This document shows positions 25,199 to 33,635 of a stretch of DNA of 64,000 nucleotides, piece by piece. Within the stretch, counting starts at the first letter, position 1. Each line of letters begins with the position of its first letter. The notes under the pieces were generated by a model, which had not been told where the DNA came from, did no database searches, and saw only the letters and a list, made by a program, of their open reading frames with translations. Source of the DNA: Fusobacteriaceae bacterium (GTDB lineage Bacteria; Fusobacteriota; Fusobacteriia; Fusobacteriales; Fusobacteriaceae); contig JAISTB010000014.1 of the NCBI GenBank assembly GCA_031272775.1, positions 17,566 through 81,565 on the forward strand, read 5' to 3'. Both the position numbers and the translations under genes were made by a program.

Positions 25199-25663
25199 CT
25201 ACTTTTTCGCGCTATTGGGTTTAGCGTTGCCGGGTTTACCGGTCAATTTGTTGAATTCAGCTTCTTTGATGGGTTTGCCTTTTTGATTGTAATATTTCGC
25301 GGATAATTTCTTTTTCATATCCTGGTCATTTACTATTTCTGCACCCAATTGTCCGTTTTCATAGTATTCCCGATAAGTAATTTTCTCGGGGTTTCTATAG
25401 TCTATGAATATGCGCAATTGCCCGCTTTCATAATAAATTTCCGCCATTTTGACGGTTTTTGTGTCGGTCTTTTTGCCAATATTTTCATAAAATAAACTCT
25501 GGTAAGGTTTTTTTGCTTTAAGATAAGTAAAAGCGGTATAACTTATACCATCTCTCGTTTCGTTGTGGTAATCCATATTGTCTGGAGGTAAATCTTCCCA
25601 TTTTGTGCTTGATCCAAACAGTAAAAAGCTTAGAAATAAAGCGGTAAAAATCATTTTTTTCAT
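25199..25663 (-). CDS. AT-rich gene for secreted MORN_2/YwqK-type repeat protein
   Basis: A 154-residue exported protein with signal peptide MKKMIFTALFLSFLLFGSS and YwqK/MORN_2-type repeats (AEIYYESGQLRIFIDY, TYREYYENGQLGAEIV, SAKYYNQKGKPIKEAEF). In toxin-antitoxin annotation such repeats are called antitoxin YwqK, but no toxin partner is beside it. The base composition is clearly more AT-rich than the neighbours (TTT, AAA and ATT codons dominate), suggesting recent acquisition. GGAGG lies ahead of the ATG. A cluster of strong hairpins lies just upstream. Function unknown. Confidence 0.75.
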   Translation of the reverse strand: MKKMIFTALFLSFLLFGSSTKWEDLPPDNMDYHNETRDGISYTAFTYLKAKKPYQSLFYENIGKKTDTKTVKMAEIYYESGQLRIFIDYRNPEKITYREYYENGQLGAEIVNDQDMKKKLSAKYYNQKGKPIKEAEFNKLTGKPGNAKPNSAKK

Positions 25664-25694
25664 AACAGCCTCCTAAATTGATTTAATTTGCTTC

Positions 25695-25810
25695 TGTCAA
25701 CTTTGACAGGGGATAACCAGGGTTTAAACCTTGGTCCCGGGCCAGTCAGGGGCTCCGCCCCTGACCGGCCCACTCTTAAGAGATGCAGCGCGGCCCCTTC
25801 GGGGCCGCGC
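25695..25810. repeat. Cluster of four consecutive hairpins in a 393-base intergenic region
   Basis: The gap 25664-26056 holds no gene. It contains TGTCAA-CT-TTGACA (25695-25708), CCAGGGTTT/AAACCTTGG (25717-25734), a 14-of-15 bp stem (25739-25753 with 25757-25771), and GCGCGGCCCC-TTC-GGGGCCGCGC (25788-25810). GC content of the last two is very high. They may be a REP-like element, a terminator array or a structured RNA. The part from 25811 to 25946 shows nothing I recognise. Confidence 0.8.
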
Positions 25811-25946
25811 CGCAAAGGGTTCCGCTCAAACTTGGGGAAGTCGCGCTCGTGAAGTAGAACCCGTGATAGTTTATCATATCACATTTTGAATATGCTGTCC
25901 AGAAGAATCCACAAAAATGCTCTGATATGGCGGATGAAAATAAAGC

Positions 25947-25975
25947 TTGCATTGTAGGTCAAAATTCTTTATAAT
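25947..25975 (+). promoter_or_regulatory. Promoter of the D-aminoacylase-like gene
   Basis: TTGCAT (25947-25952), 17-base spacer, TATAAT (25970-25975). Confidence 0.7.
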
Positions 25976-26056
25976 GGCAACAAGCGCCAAAAAAAGAACA
26001 ACGATTTCTCCAATAAAACAACGAAAACGACCAACCCAAAAACCCACGGAGGACCC

Positions 26057-27412
26057 ATGACCACAGCCATCAACAACGGAACCCTGATAGATCCCGCCAA
26101 CCGCATATTTTCCAAGCTGAACATCGGCTTCGAAGACGGCGTAATCACGTCGGTCTCAGCGACGCCCATGGCTGCCGACCGTGTCCTCGACGCCTCGGGA
26201 AAATACGTCTGCCCGGGTTTTGTGGACCTTCACATGCACGAGGACTATGTGTCGGCGGGAGAAATCCGTCTCAACATCTTCCATAAAATGCTGAAAATGG
26301 GCGTGACCACCGCCATCGGCGGAAACTGCGGCATCTGTACCGACGATCCCGCCCGGTATCTCGACCTCGTGGACCGCGGGAACCCCATCCATTTCGGCAT
26401 GCTGCTCCCCCATGAATACCTGCGCCGCGCCGCGGGCGTCACAGACCGCTACGGGCCGGTTTCTGCCGCTACGATCAGGGAAATGTCCACGCACGGCAAG
26501 CGGCTCATGAAAGAAGCGGGTCTCCTTGGCGTAAGTTTCGGGATCCGCTATGTTCCAGGCGCGGACTTCGCGGAGCTTTCGGAAATCGCGCGACTCGGCC
26601 GGGGCGCTTGCCTCTGCGCCCATGTGCGGGACGACGCGGCCGCGATTTTTCCTTCCATCGAGGAATTCTTGAGCCTCGCCGACGGAACGGACACGCATTT
26701 CCAGATTTCCCATATCGGAAGCATGGCCGGATTCGGACAAATGCGGCAAGTCTACGCCATGGTCGACGAAACCCGCGCCGCCCGGGGACTGTCCGTTTCC
26801 TTTGACTGCTATCCCTACGGCGCTTTCTGCACGGCCATCGGCGCAGCCACCTATGACGAAGGCTTTCTTGAGCGTTACGGCGCGGGCTATGGGGACCTCG
26901 AGGTCGCCGAAGGCCCCCATAAGGGAGAACGCTGCACAGAGGCCCTTTTCCGGGAAATTCGGGCGAAAAGCCCCGGGACCCTGCTGATCGCCCATGTGAT
27001 GCAGGAAGAGGAAATCGCCTTCGCCCTCGCGAATCCCAACACGGTCGTCGCCAGCGACGGGATCCTCGGCGAGACCGGCGACGGCCATCCGAGAGCCGCC
27101 GGGACCTTTCCTCGTTTCCTCAGCTGCTATGTCCGCGACCAAAAGACAATGTCCTTGTACGAGGGAATTCGGAAAATTACCGCCATGCCCGCCGATATTC
27201 TGGGGACTCACAAAGGCCGCCTCTCCGTCGGCGCCGACGCCGACCTCGTCATTTTCGATTATGAAAAACTGGCGGACCGGGCCGCATTTGCCGAAAGCGC
27301 CCTGCCCCCCGAGGGGATTGACTGCGTCATTGTGGGCGGGGAGATCGCGTACCGGGACGGCGTCATCCGAAACGACCGCGCCGGAAGGAGCGTCAGAAAA
27401 GCAAAAAATTAA
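26057..27412 (+). CDS. D-aminoacylase-like amidohydrolase
   Basis: A 451-residue metal-dependent amidohydrolase. Motifs are YVCPGFVDLHMHEDYV (HxH metal ligands), TTAIGGNCGIC, ACLCAHVRDD, FQISHIGSMAGF, TVVASDGILGETG (metal Asp) and DGHPRAAGTFPRFL, which is characteristic of N-acyl-D-amino-acid deacylases. The final beta segment GRLSVGADADLVIFDYEKL is typical of the family. It would remove acyl groups from N-acyl-D-amino acids in the cytoplasm. It is slightly shorter than classical D-aminoacylases (about 480 residues). The three peptide-binding proteins that follow suggest a role in using modified or D-containing peptides. An acyl-glutamate or dipeptide substrate is also possible. Confidence 0.8.
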   Translation: MTTAINNGTLIDPANRIFSKLNIGFEDGVITSVSATPMAADRVLDASGKYVCPGFVDLHMHEDYVSAGEIRLNIFHKMLKMGVTTAIGGNCGICTDDPARYLDLVDRGNPIHFGMLLPHEYLRRAAGVTDRYGPVSAATIREMSTHGKRLMKEAGLLGVSFGIRYVPGADFAELSEIARLGRGACLCAHVRDDAAAIFPSIEEFLSLADGTDTHFQISHIGSMAGFGQMRQVYAMVDETRAARGLSVSFDCYPYGAFCTAIGAATYDEGFLERYGAGYGDLEVAEGPHKGERCTEALFREIRAKSPGTLLIAHVMQEEEIAFALANPNTVVASDGILGETGDGHPRAAGTFPRFLSCYVRDQKTMSLYEGIRKITAMPADILGTHKGRLSVGADADLVIFDYEKLADRAAFAESALPPEGIDCVIVGGEIAYRDGVIRNDRAGRSVRKAKN

Positions 27413-27469
27413 ATCCGGATCGGCTCCGGCCGGTTCCGACACAGGAAAATCAAAAATCCTTGTTTTCAC

Positions 27470-27498
27470 TTGCAAATTTATCGGGAATATAATAAAAT
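27470..27498 (+). promoter_or_regulatory. Promoter of the first peptide-binding protein gene
   Basis: TTGCAA (27470-27475), 17-base spacer, TAAAAT (27493-27498). Confidence 0.55.
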
Positions 27499-27536
27499 AG
27501 TATCGTACAACCGATTTTAATTTTAGGGAGGAACTT

Positions 27537-29042
27537 ATGAAAAGATTTTGGAAACTACTATGTCTGACCCTGCTCGGTCTGCTTGTCCTGACTTCGGTCG
27601 TGGCGGCCGCGCCCAACGAACTGATCGTCGTACAGCAAACCGACGCCAAATCCCTGGACCCCACCGGTTCCAACGACGTGTATTCCCACAACCTGAATCT
27701 GAACATCTATGACAGACTGTTCGACTGGTCGCCGGAAATGAAAGTGGAGCCGAGTCTGGCGGAAAGTTACAAGCAGATCGACCCGCTGACCCTTGAAGTC
27801 AAGATCAAAAAGGGCGTAAAATTCCATAACGGCGACGAGCTGACGGCCGAAGACGTGAAATTTACCCTCGAACGGGCTTCCAAACAACCCCAGGTCATCA
27901 CGTATTTCTCCCCGATCACGGGCGTAGAGATCGTCGATCCCTATACGGTCAAAATCACGACGGAAAAACCCTACGGGCCCCTGATCAACGCCTTGGCCCA
28001 CGCGGGCGGTTCCATCGTCAACAAAAAATACGTTACGGCCGACGAAAAGAAGGCCTTCCTTGAACCCGTCGGCACGGGCCCCTTCAAGTATGAGTCCTGG
28101 CAGTCGGGCGACAGGATCGTCCTCGCGGCCAATAAGGACTATTTCAATGGCGCGCCCGGCGTTGACAAGATCACGTACCGGGTTATCCCCGAAAGTGTAA
28201 ACAGAGCGATTGCGTTGGAGACAAAAGAAGTAGACGTTGTTCTCGTGGTGGATCCTGTTGACGCTCCCAACGTAAAAGCGAAAAAGTACATCAAAGTCTA
28301 TGAGCTGCCTGCCCTTTCGATGACCTATCTCGGCTTTAACTGCGAGAAAGCGCCTCTGGACGACGTTCGCGTGCGCCAGGCCATCGTTTACGCGATCAAC
28401 CTGCCCGACATAGTGGACACCGCCTTCCTCAAGGCCGCCGTTCCCGCCAATTCCGCCGTACCTCAGGGCGTTATGGGCTACAACAAGAATCTCCAGTCCC
28501 CCGTACGGGATGTGGAAAAATCCAAGGCCCTCTTGAAAGAAGCCGGCATCAAGGACAGACTGAAATTGAAGCTGTGGATCAACGAAAACAAGTCCCGGGA
28601 AGATTCCGCCGTCATTATGCAGGCGCAGCTGGCCGAAGTGGGCATTGACGTCTCCATCGAAAAGCTCGAATGGGGCGCCTACCTCGACAAACTGGGCAGA
28701 GGCGAGCACGATCTCTTTATCCTCGGCTGGTCGACGTCCCCGGATCCCAACGAAGCCATGAACGCCCTCTTCAACAGCAAGAACAAGGGACACGCGGGCA
28801 ACCGTTCCTTCTATGGAAATCCCAGAGTGGACGAACTTCTGGATAAGGGTCAGGAAGTCACCGACCCCGCCGTCCGGATCCCCATGTATGAAGAAGCCCA
28901 GGAAATCGTTTGCCGCGAAGCGGCCGTTCTCCCCATGGTCAACCCCTACAGCATCGTGGCCGTACAGGACTATGTGGAAGGCTTTGAAATGAACCCGCGC
29001 AGCATGTACATGATGAAAAACGTAAAAAAGAACAAGAAATAA
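27537..29042 (+). CDS. Family 5 (peptide/nickel type) ABC solute-binding protein, tandem copy 1
   Basis: A 501-residue exported binding protein of the SBP_bac_5 family (OppA/DppA type). It has a signal peptide (residues 1-24, ending VVAAAP) without a lipobox cysteine, then QQTDAKSLDPTGSNDVY, KIKKGVKFHNGDELTAEDV (family signature), PVGTGPFKYESWQSGD and FILGWSTSPDPN. It captures peptides or similar ligands outside the membrane for an ABC importer. It is the first of three tandem paralogues (27537, 29208, 30740), none followed by permease or ATPase genes, so they must use a transporter encoded elsewhere. GGGAGGAACTT precedes the ATG; a strong terminator follows. Confidence 0.93.
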   Translation: MKRFWKLLCLTLLGLLVLTSVVAAAPNELIVVQQTDAKSLDPTGSNDVYSHNLNLNIYDRLFDWSPEMKVEPSLAESYKQIDPLTLEVKIKKGVKFHNGDELTAEDVKFTLERASKQPQVITYFSPITGVEIVDPYTVKITTEKPYGPLINALAHAGGSIVNKKYVTADEKKAFLEPVGTGPFKYESWQSGDRIVLAANKDYFNGAPGVDKITYRVIPESVNRAIALETKEVDVVLVVDPVDAPNVKAKKYIKVYELPALSMTYLGFNCEKAPLDDVRVRQAIVYAINLPDIVDTAFLKAAVPANSAVPQGVMGYNKNLQSPVRDVEKSKALLKEAGIKDRLKLKLWINENKSREDSAVIMQAQLAEVGIDVSIEKLEWGAYLDKLGRGEHDLFILGWSTSPDPNEAMNALFNSKNKGHAGNRSFYGNPRVDELLDKGQEVTDPAVRIPMYEEAQEIVCREAAVLPMVNPYSIVAVQDYVEGFEMNPRSMYMMKNVKKNKK

Positions 29043-29089
29043 AGCCGAAAACCGTGGACACAGGATTTCGATAGTGTAAGAAAGCAGGT

Positions 29090-29121
29090 AAAAAGGGGCG
29101 AAGCGCGCTTTGCCCCTTTTT
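29090..29121 (+). terminator. Strong Rho-independent terminator after copy 1
   Basis: A 15-bp stem: AAAAAGGGGCGAAGC (29090-29104) pairs with GCTTTGCCCCTTTTT (29107-29121), with one G-T pair and a GC loop. Confidence 0.9.
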
Positions 29122-29145
29122 GCGTGGAAAATTTCCAGAAAAAAC

Positions 29146-29174
29146 TTGCAAAAACTCCACAATAACGCTACAAT
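29146..29174 (+). promoter_or_regulatory. Promoter of peptide-binding protein copy 2
   Basis: TTGCAA (29146-29151), 17-base spacer, TACAAT (29169-29174). Confidence 0.6.
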
Positions 29175-29207
29175 CACTTATATCGCATATTCATCAGGAG
29201 GCATGAG

Positions 29208-30704
29208 ATGAAAAGACAACTCAAGGTAAAACTTATGGCATTGCTGCTCCTCGTATTCTGCGGGGTTCTGCAGGCCGCGGGGGAGCTCGTGATCGCCCAG
29301 CAGGCGGACGCCAGGTCACTGGATCCCTCATTTTCAAATGACGTGTATTCCCACAACGTCAACGTCAACATCTACGACAGGCTTGTGGACTGGTCCCCGA
29401 CCATGACGCCGGAAAATTCCCTCGCGGAAAGCTTCAAGCAGCTGGATCCCCTGACGCTGCAGGTGAAAATCAAAGAGGGCGTAAAATTCCACAACGGCGA
29501 CGAGCTGACGTCCGAAGACGTCAAATTCACCATTGAACGGAGCTCCAAGGTGCCGGCGGCCAAGACGTATTACGGCGACGTGGACCATGTGGACATTGTG
29601 GACAAATATACGGTTAACATCGTTACCAAAATCCCCTACGGTCCCATCATGAATACGCTGGCCCAGACAAGCGGCTCCATTTTGAACAAAAAATACGTGG
29701 AAGCCAACGGCGACAAGGCCTTCCAGCAACCTGTGGGCACGGGACCCTTCAAATTCAAATCCTGGCAGTCGGGGGACCGGATCATTCTCGACGCCAACAA
29801 GGACTATTTCCGCGGCGCGCCCGGCACAACAGGCGTTATTTTCCGCGTCATCCCCGAAAGCACGAACCGGACCATCGCCCTTGAGACAAAGGAAATCGAC
29901 ATGGCCCTCGTGATCGACCCCGTGGATGCCGCTACGGTCCGGAGCAGGGACTATCTGAAGCTCCATGAGATGCCCTCGCTCTCGTTTACCTATCTCGGCT
30001 ACAACTGCAAGAAAGCGCCTCTCGACGACGCCCGGGTCAGAAAGGCCATCGCCCTCGGCATCAACCTCCCCGATATCGTGGATACGGCGTTCCAGAAAGC
30101 GGCTGTGCCCGCCTATTCCGTCATCGCGGAGGCGACCCTCGCTTACAAGAAGGACCTCCCGAGACCCAAGCGGGACGTGGAGGCGGCCAAAGCGCTCTTG
30201 AAGGAAGCGGGCTTTGAAAAGGGCCTGAAACTCAAGCTCTGGCTCAACGAAAACCAGTCGCGGAAGGACTCCGCCGTCATCATTCAGGCGCAGCTGGCGG
30301 AAATCGGCATCGACGTCACGATCGAAATCCTCGAGTGGGGCGCTTATCTGACGAGACTCAGCAACGCCGAACACGAGCTCTTCCTGCTCGGCTGGTCCGG
30401 ATCTCCCGATCCCGACGGCGGCATGTACGCGCTGTTCAATTCCAAGAATTTCGGCGAGGGCGGCAACAATTCCTTCTACAAAAACGACCGTGTGGACGAG
30501 CTTTTGGACAAAGGACGGGCCACAACCGACGCGGCGGCGCGAATTCCGCTCTATGAGGAAGCCCAGGAAATCCTGATCGAGGAACAGGCCGTATGCCCGC
30601 TGGTCAATCCCATCAATATGGTCGGCGCCCAGGCGTCCCTGACAGGTTTTGACATGAATCCGCGCAGCGTATACTTCTTCCGGAACATCAAAAAGGCAAA
30701 ATAA
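29208..30704 (+). CDS. Family 5 ABC solute-binding protein, tandem copy 2
   Basis: A 498-residue paralogue of the proteins on either side, with a signal peptide (about residues 1-24), QQADARSLDPSFSNDVY, KIKEGVKFHNGDELTSEDV, PVGTGPFKFKSWQSGD, SFTYLGYNCKKAPLDDAR and FLLGWSGSPDPDGG. The segment that lines the ligand pocket (around residues 255-300 and 395-420) differs between the copies, which suggests different ligands. It has its own promoter after the terminator of copy 1, and copy 3 starts 35 bases after its stop, so copies 2 and 3 are probably one transcript. Confidence 0.93.
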   Translation: MKRQLKVKLMALLLLVFCGVLQAAGELVIAQQADARSLDPSFSNDVYSHNVNVNIYDRLVDWSPTMTPENSLAESFKQLDPLTLQVKIKEGVKFHNGDELTSEDVKFTIERSSKVPAAKTYYGDVDHVDIVDKYTVNIVTKIPYGPIMNTLAQTSGSILNKKYVEANGDKAFQQPVGTGPFKFKSWQSGDRIILDANKDYFRGAPGTTGVIFRVIPESTNRTIALETKEIDMALVIDPVDAATVRSRDYLKLHEMPSLSFTYLGYNCKKAPLDDARVRKAIALGINLPDIVDTAFQKAAVPAYSVIAEATLAYKKDLPRPKRDVEAAKALLKEAGFEKGLKLKLWLNENQSRKDSAVIIQAQLAEIGIDVTIEILEWGAYLTRLSNAEHELFLLGWSGSPDPDGGMYALFNSKNFGEGGNNSFYKNDRVDELLDKGRATTDAAARIPLYEEAQEILIEEQAVCPLVNPINMVGAQASLTGFDMNPRSVYFFRNIKKAK

Positions 30705-30739
30705 CAGATTCAAAATGAAAATTCCAAAACGGAGGTAAC

Positions 30740-32239
30740 ATGAAAAGAGTATCACAACTGATTTTACTGGCTTTACTGCTCGCATTGACCTCTTTTGTTC
30801 TCTCGGCGAGAAATACCGACGCGCTGATCGTCGTCCAGCAATCGGACGCGAAGACGCTGGATCCCTCGGGATCTTCCGACGCCTATTCCAGCAATGTGAA
30901 CCTCAATCTCTACGACAGGCTCTTTGACTACAATACCGAAATGAAGATTACGCCGAGCCTGGCCGAAAGCTACCGGCAGCTGGATGAGCTGACGCTGCAG
31001 GTCGTCCTCAAGAAAGGCGTCAAGTTCCATAACGGAGACGAGTTGACGGCCGAAGACGTGAAATTTTCCCTCGAGCGGGCGGCCTCGGCCCCCGCGGCCC
31101 TGACGTACTTCGGCAACGTGGAAAAAGTCGAAATCGTCGATCCCTATACGGTCAACATCGTTACGAAAAAGCCCTACGGGCCCCTGCTCAACAGTCTCGC
31201 CAACGCCCTGGGCTCGATTGTCAACAAAAAATATGTGGAATCAGCCGGTCCCGAGGCTTTCTTCAAGCCCGTGGGCACGGGACCCTTTATTTTTGAATCC
31301 TGGAAAGCCGGCGACCGGATCAGCCTCAAGACAAACAAGGCCTATTTCAACGGCCCCTCCAAAGTGGACGGCCTCTTGTTCCGGGTCATTCCCGAGAGCA
31401 CGAACCGGACCATTGCGCTGGAGACCGGGGAAGTGGACATTGTCCTGACCGTATCCCCCGTGGACGCCGACGCCGTCGAGAAAAACGACCATCTGAAGAT
31501 GTACCGTCGGCCTTCCGCGGCGCTGAATTACATGGGACTCAACTGTGAAAAGGGCGCGACGGCAGATATCCGCGTCCGTCAGGCCATCGCGGCGGCGCTG
31601 AATTTGAGCGACGTCAACATCGCCTTCGGGCGTCTGGCCATCCCCGCGTATTCCGTGATTCCGCCCGATGTGCTGGGCTATGTGGAAAACCCCGAACCGA
31701 AACAGAATCTCGAAAAGGCGAAAAAGCTCCTGGCCGAAGCGGGCTACAAAGACGGGCTGAAGCTGAAATTCTGGACAAACGAAAATTCGGCGCGGAAAGA
31801 CGCCGCCGTCATTATGCAGGCGCAACTCAAAGAAGCCGGCATCCTCATCGATATCGAGATCCTTGAGTTCGGCGCTTATCTCGAGCGGCTGAACAAAGGA
31901 GAGCACGATCTCTATCTGCTGGGTACCCTGGGTTCCACGGACCCCGACGGCTCCCTTTACTCGCTGCTGCACTCGGGCAGCAAGGGAAGCGGCGGTAACC
32001 GGTCCTTCTACGCGAACAAAACCGTCGACGAGAACCTCGACCTAGGTCGCTCCTCCACCGATATCCCCGAAAGGACAAAGGCTTATCAGAAAGTCGCGGA
32101 AATCGCCAAAGAAGAAATCCCCGTGGTTCCTCTTGTCTATCCACCGGTTTCCGTAGGCGCCCAGGATTATATCGAAGGATTTTATCCCTATCCGACCTTT
32201 ACGTTCTTATTTAAAGACGTGACGAAAATCAGGAAGTAA
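30740..32239 (+). CDS. Family 5 ABC solute-binding protein, tandem copy 3
   Basis: A 499-residue exported binding protein with signal peptide (MKRVSQLILLALLLALTSFV), QQSDAKTLDPSGSSDAY, VLKKGVKFHNGDELTAEDV and PVGTGPFIFESWKAGD. Where copies 1 and 2 have LGW near residue 395, copy 3 has YLLGTLGSTDPDGS, and KGATADIR replaces KAPLDD, so it is the most divergent of the three. CGGAGGTAAC precedes the ATG. Its 3' end overlaps the convergent nucleoside phosphorylase gene by 11 bases. No permease genes accompany the cluster. Confidence 0.93.
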   Translation: MKRVSQLILLALLLALTSFVLSARNTDALIVVQQSDAKTLDPSGSSDAYSSNVNLNLYDRLFDYNTEMKITPSLAESYRQLDELTLQVVLKKGVKFHNGDELTAEDVKFSLERAASAPAALTYFGNVEKVEIVDPYTVNIVTKKPYGPLLNSLANALGSIVNKKYVESAGPEAFFKPVGTGPFIFESWKAGDRISLKTNKAYFNGPSKVDGLLFRVIPESTNRTIALETGEVDIVLTVSPVDADAVEKNDHLKMYRRPSAALNYMGLNCEKGATADIRVRQAIAAALNLSDVNIAFGRLAIPAYSVIPPDVLGYVENPEPKQNLEKAKKLLAEAGYKDGLKLKFWTNENSARKDAAVIMQAQLKEAGILIDIEILEFGAYLERLNKGEHDLYLLGTLGSTDPDGSLYSLLHSGSKGSGGNRSFYANKTVDENLDLGRSSTDIPERTKAYQKVAEIAKEEIPVVPLVYPPVSVGAQDYIEGFYPYPTFTFLFKDVTKIRK

Positions 32240-33536
32240 GAATCTCAAGGATCACGTTCCGCCGGGGGACGACGTCCCCGGAAAATCCGAAGGCCCGCCC
32301 GAGAAGATCGCGGGCGGCTTCGAGGTTTTCCCCGCCGTTGTATTGCAAAATGGCGAGGGGCTCCCCCTTGCGGACGGGATCCCCGATTTTTTTCCGGAGC
32401 AATATGCCGACCCCGGGATCAATGTCATCCTCTTTTTTTGTTCGTCCCGCCCCCAGGAGCATGGCCGCCCGACCCACACTCCCGGCGTCCAGTCGGGCGA
32501 CCCAGCCGTCCGTCGGGGAGAGGCAGGCCGTCTCCCGGGAAGGTCCGGGCAAAAGCGCGTAGTCGTCGACAACGGCCGGATCGGCTCCCGCGTAGGCGAG
32601 AAATTCCCTGAAGCGCGCAAGGGGCTTGCCGCTTCGGATCATATCGTCGCAAAGCCGCTTGCCTTCTTCCATTCCCTTGGTTTTTCCCGCCATCATCAGT
32701 CCCGCCGCGACCAGCGTCGCGACCAGTTCCGTAAAATCCGCCGGTCCTTTTCCCTTGAGGGTATCCATGGCCTCCATGACTTCGTTGGCGTTTCCGACCG
32801 CAAGGCCCAGGGGCTGCTCCATGTCGGAGAGGACGCTCACAGTCTTCCGGCCGAGCTTCGCGCCGATGGTCGCCATGACCCGGGAAAGCTCCCGGGCCGA
32901 AGGCAGATCCTTCATAAAGGCGCCCGAGCCCACCTTGACGTCAAGCAGGATTCCGTCGCTGCCGAGGGCCAGTTTTTTGCTCATAATGGAGCTCGCGATC
33001 AGGGGAATGCTGTTGACGGTCCCCGTCACGTCCCTGAGCGCGTAGATTTTTTTGTCCAAAGGGACGATTTTGTCGGTGGAGCCCATGATCCCGCCGCCCA
33101 GAGCTTCGACCATGGCGATGAGCTCTTTTTTGTCTTCGGGGAAATGAAAGCCCGGGATGGCCTCAAATTTGTCGACGGTCCCGCCCGTATGTCCGAGCCC
33201 CCGGCCCGAAAGCTTGATCTCGCCGATGCCAAAGCAGCCGTAAATGCCGGTTAACGCGATGGTGGTTTTGTCTCCGACGCCCCCGGTCGAATGCTTGTCC
33301 AGCAAAAATCCGCTGTGTCCGGGAATATCGACGGTTTCCCCGCTGTCCCGCATGACTTCCGTAAAAGTCAGCAATTCCCCTTCACTCATGCCCCGAAAGT
33401 AGACGGCCATCAGAAAGGCCGACATCTGGTAATCGGGAATGGCGCCCGACAGGTATTCAGTGAGGAAAAAGCGAATCTCCTCTCCGCTCAGCACGCTTCC
33501 GTCCCGCTTTTTTTCGATAATCTCGCTTGCCCGCAT
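32229..33536 (-). CDS. pdp: Pyrimidine-nucleoside (thymidine) phosphorylase
   Basis: A 435-residue cytoplasmic enzyme that splits uridine, thymidine or deoxyuridine with phosphate. It has MRASEIIEKKRDGSVLSGEE at the start, DKHSTGGVGDKTT (the phosphate-binding signature), GRGLGHTGGTVDKFEAIPG, ASSIMSKKLALGSDGILLD and DVKVGSGAFMKD, all conserved in the family. Sequence and length (about 433) agree better with the Pdp type than with E. coli DeoA, but specificity is inferred. The frame is open 23 codons upstream, yet GGGGGG before ATG 33536 fixes the start. It is divergent from the HAD phosphatase gene; a purine nucleoside phosphorylase is encoded at 38376. Confidence 0.93.
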   Translation of the reverse strand: MRASEIIEKKRDGSVLSGEEIRFFLTEYLSGAIPDYQMSAFLMAVYFRGMSEGELLTFTEVMRDSGETVDIPGHSGFLLDKHSTGGVGDKTTIALTGIYGCFGIGEIKLSGRGLGHTGGTVDKFEAIPGFHFPEDKKELIAMVEALGGGIMGSTDKIVPLDKKIYALRDVTGTVNSIPLIASSIMSKKLALGSDGILLDVKVGSGAFMKDLPSARELSRVMATIGAKLGRKTVSVLSDMEQPLGLAVGNANEVMEAMDTLKGKGPADFTELVATLVAAGLMMAGKTKGMEEGKRLCDDMIRSGKPLARFREFLAYAGADPAVVDDYALLPGPSRETACLSPTDGWVARLDAGSVGRAAMLLGAGRTKKEDDIDPGVGILLRKKIGDPVRKGEPLAILQYNGGENLEAARDLLGRAFGFSGDVVPRRNVILEILTS

Positions 33537-33560
33537 AAAAAATCCCCCCTTTTGTTCTGT

Positions 33561-33586
33561 ACACTTGCCTTTCGATGTGCTATAAT
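33561..33586 (+). promoter_or_regulatory. Extended -10 promoter of the Cof-type phosphatase gene
   Basis: TGCTATAAT, with TATAAT at 33581-33586 preceded by TG one base away; weak -35 TGTACA about 17 bases upstream. Confidence 0.55.
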
Positions 33587-33635
33587 TTATTCTATCACGT
33601 TTCACCGTGAAAAAGCAATCTCAGGGGGAAATTTC

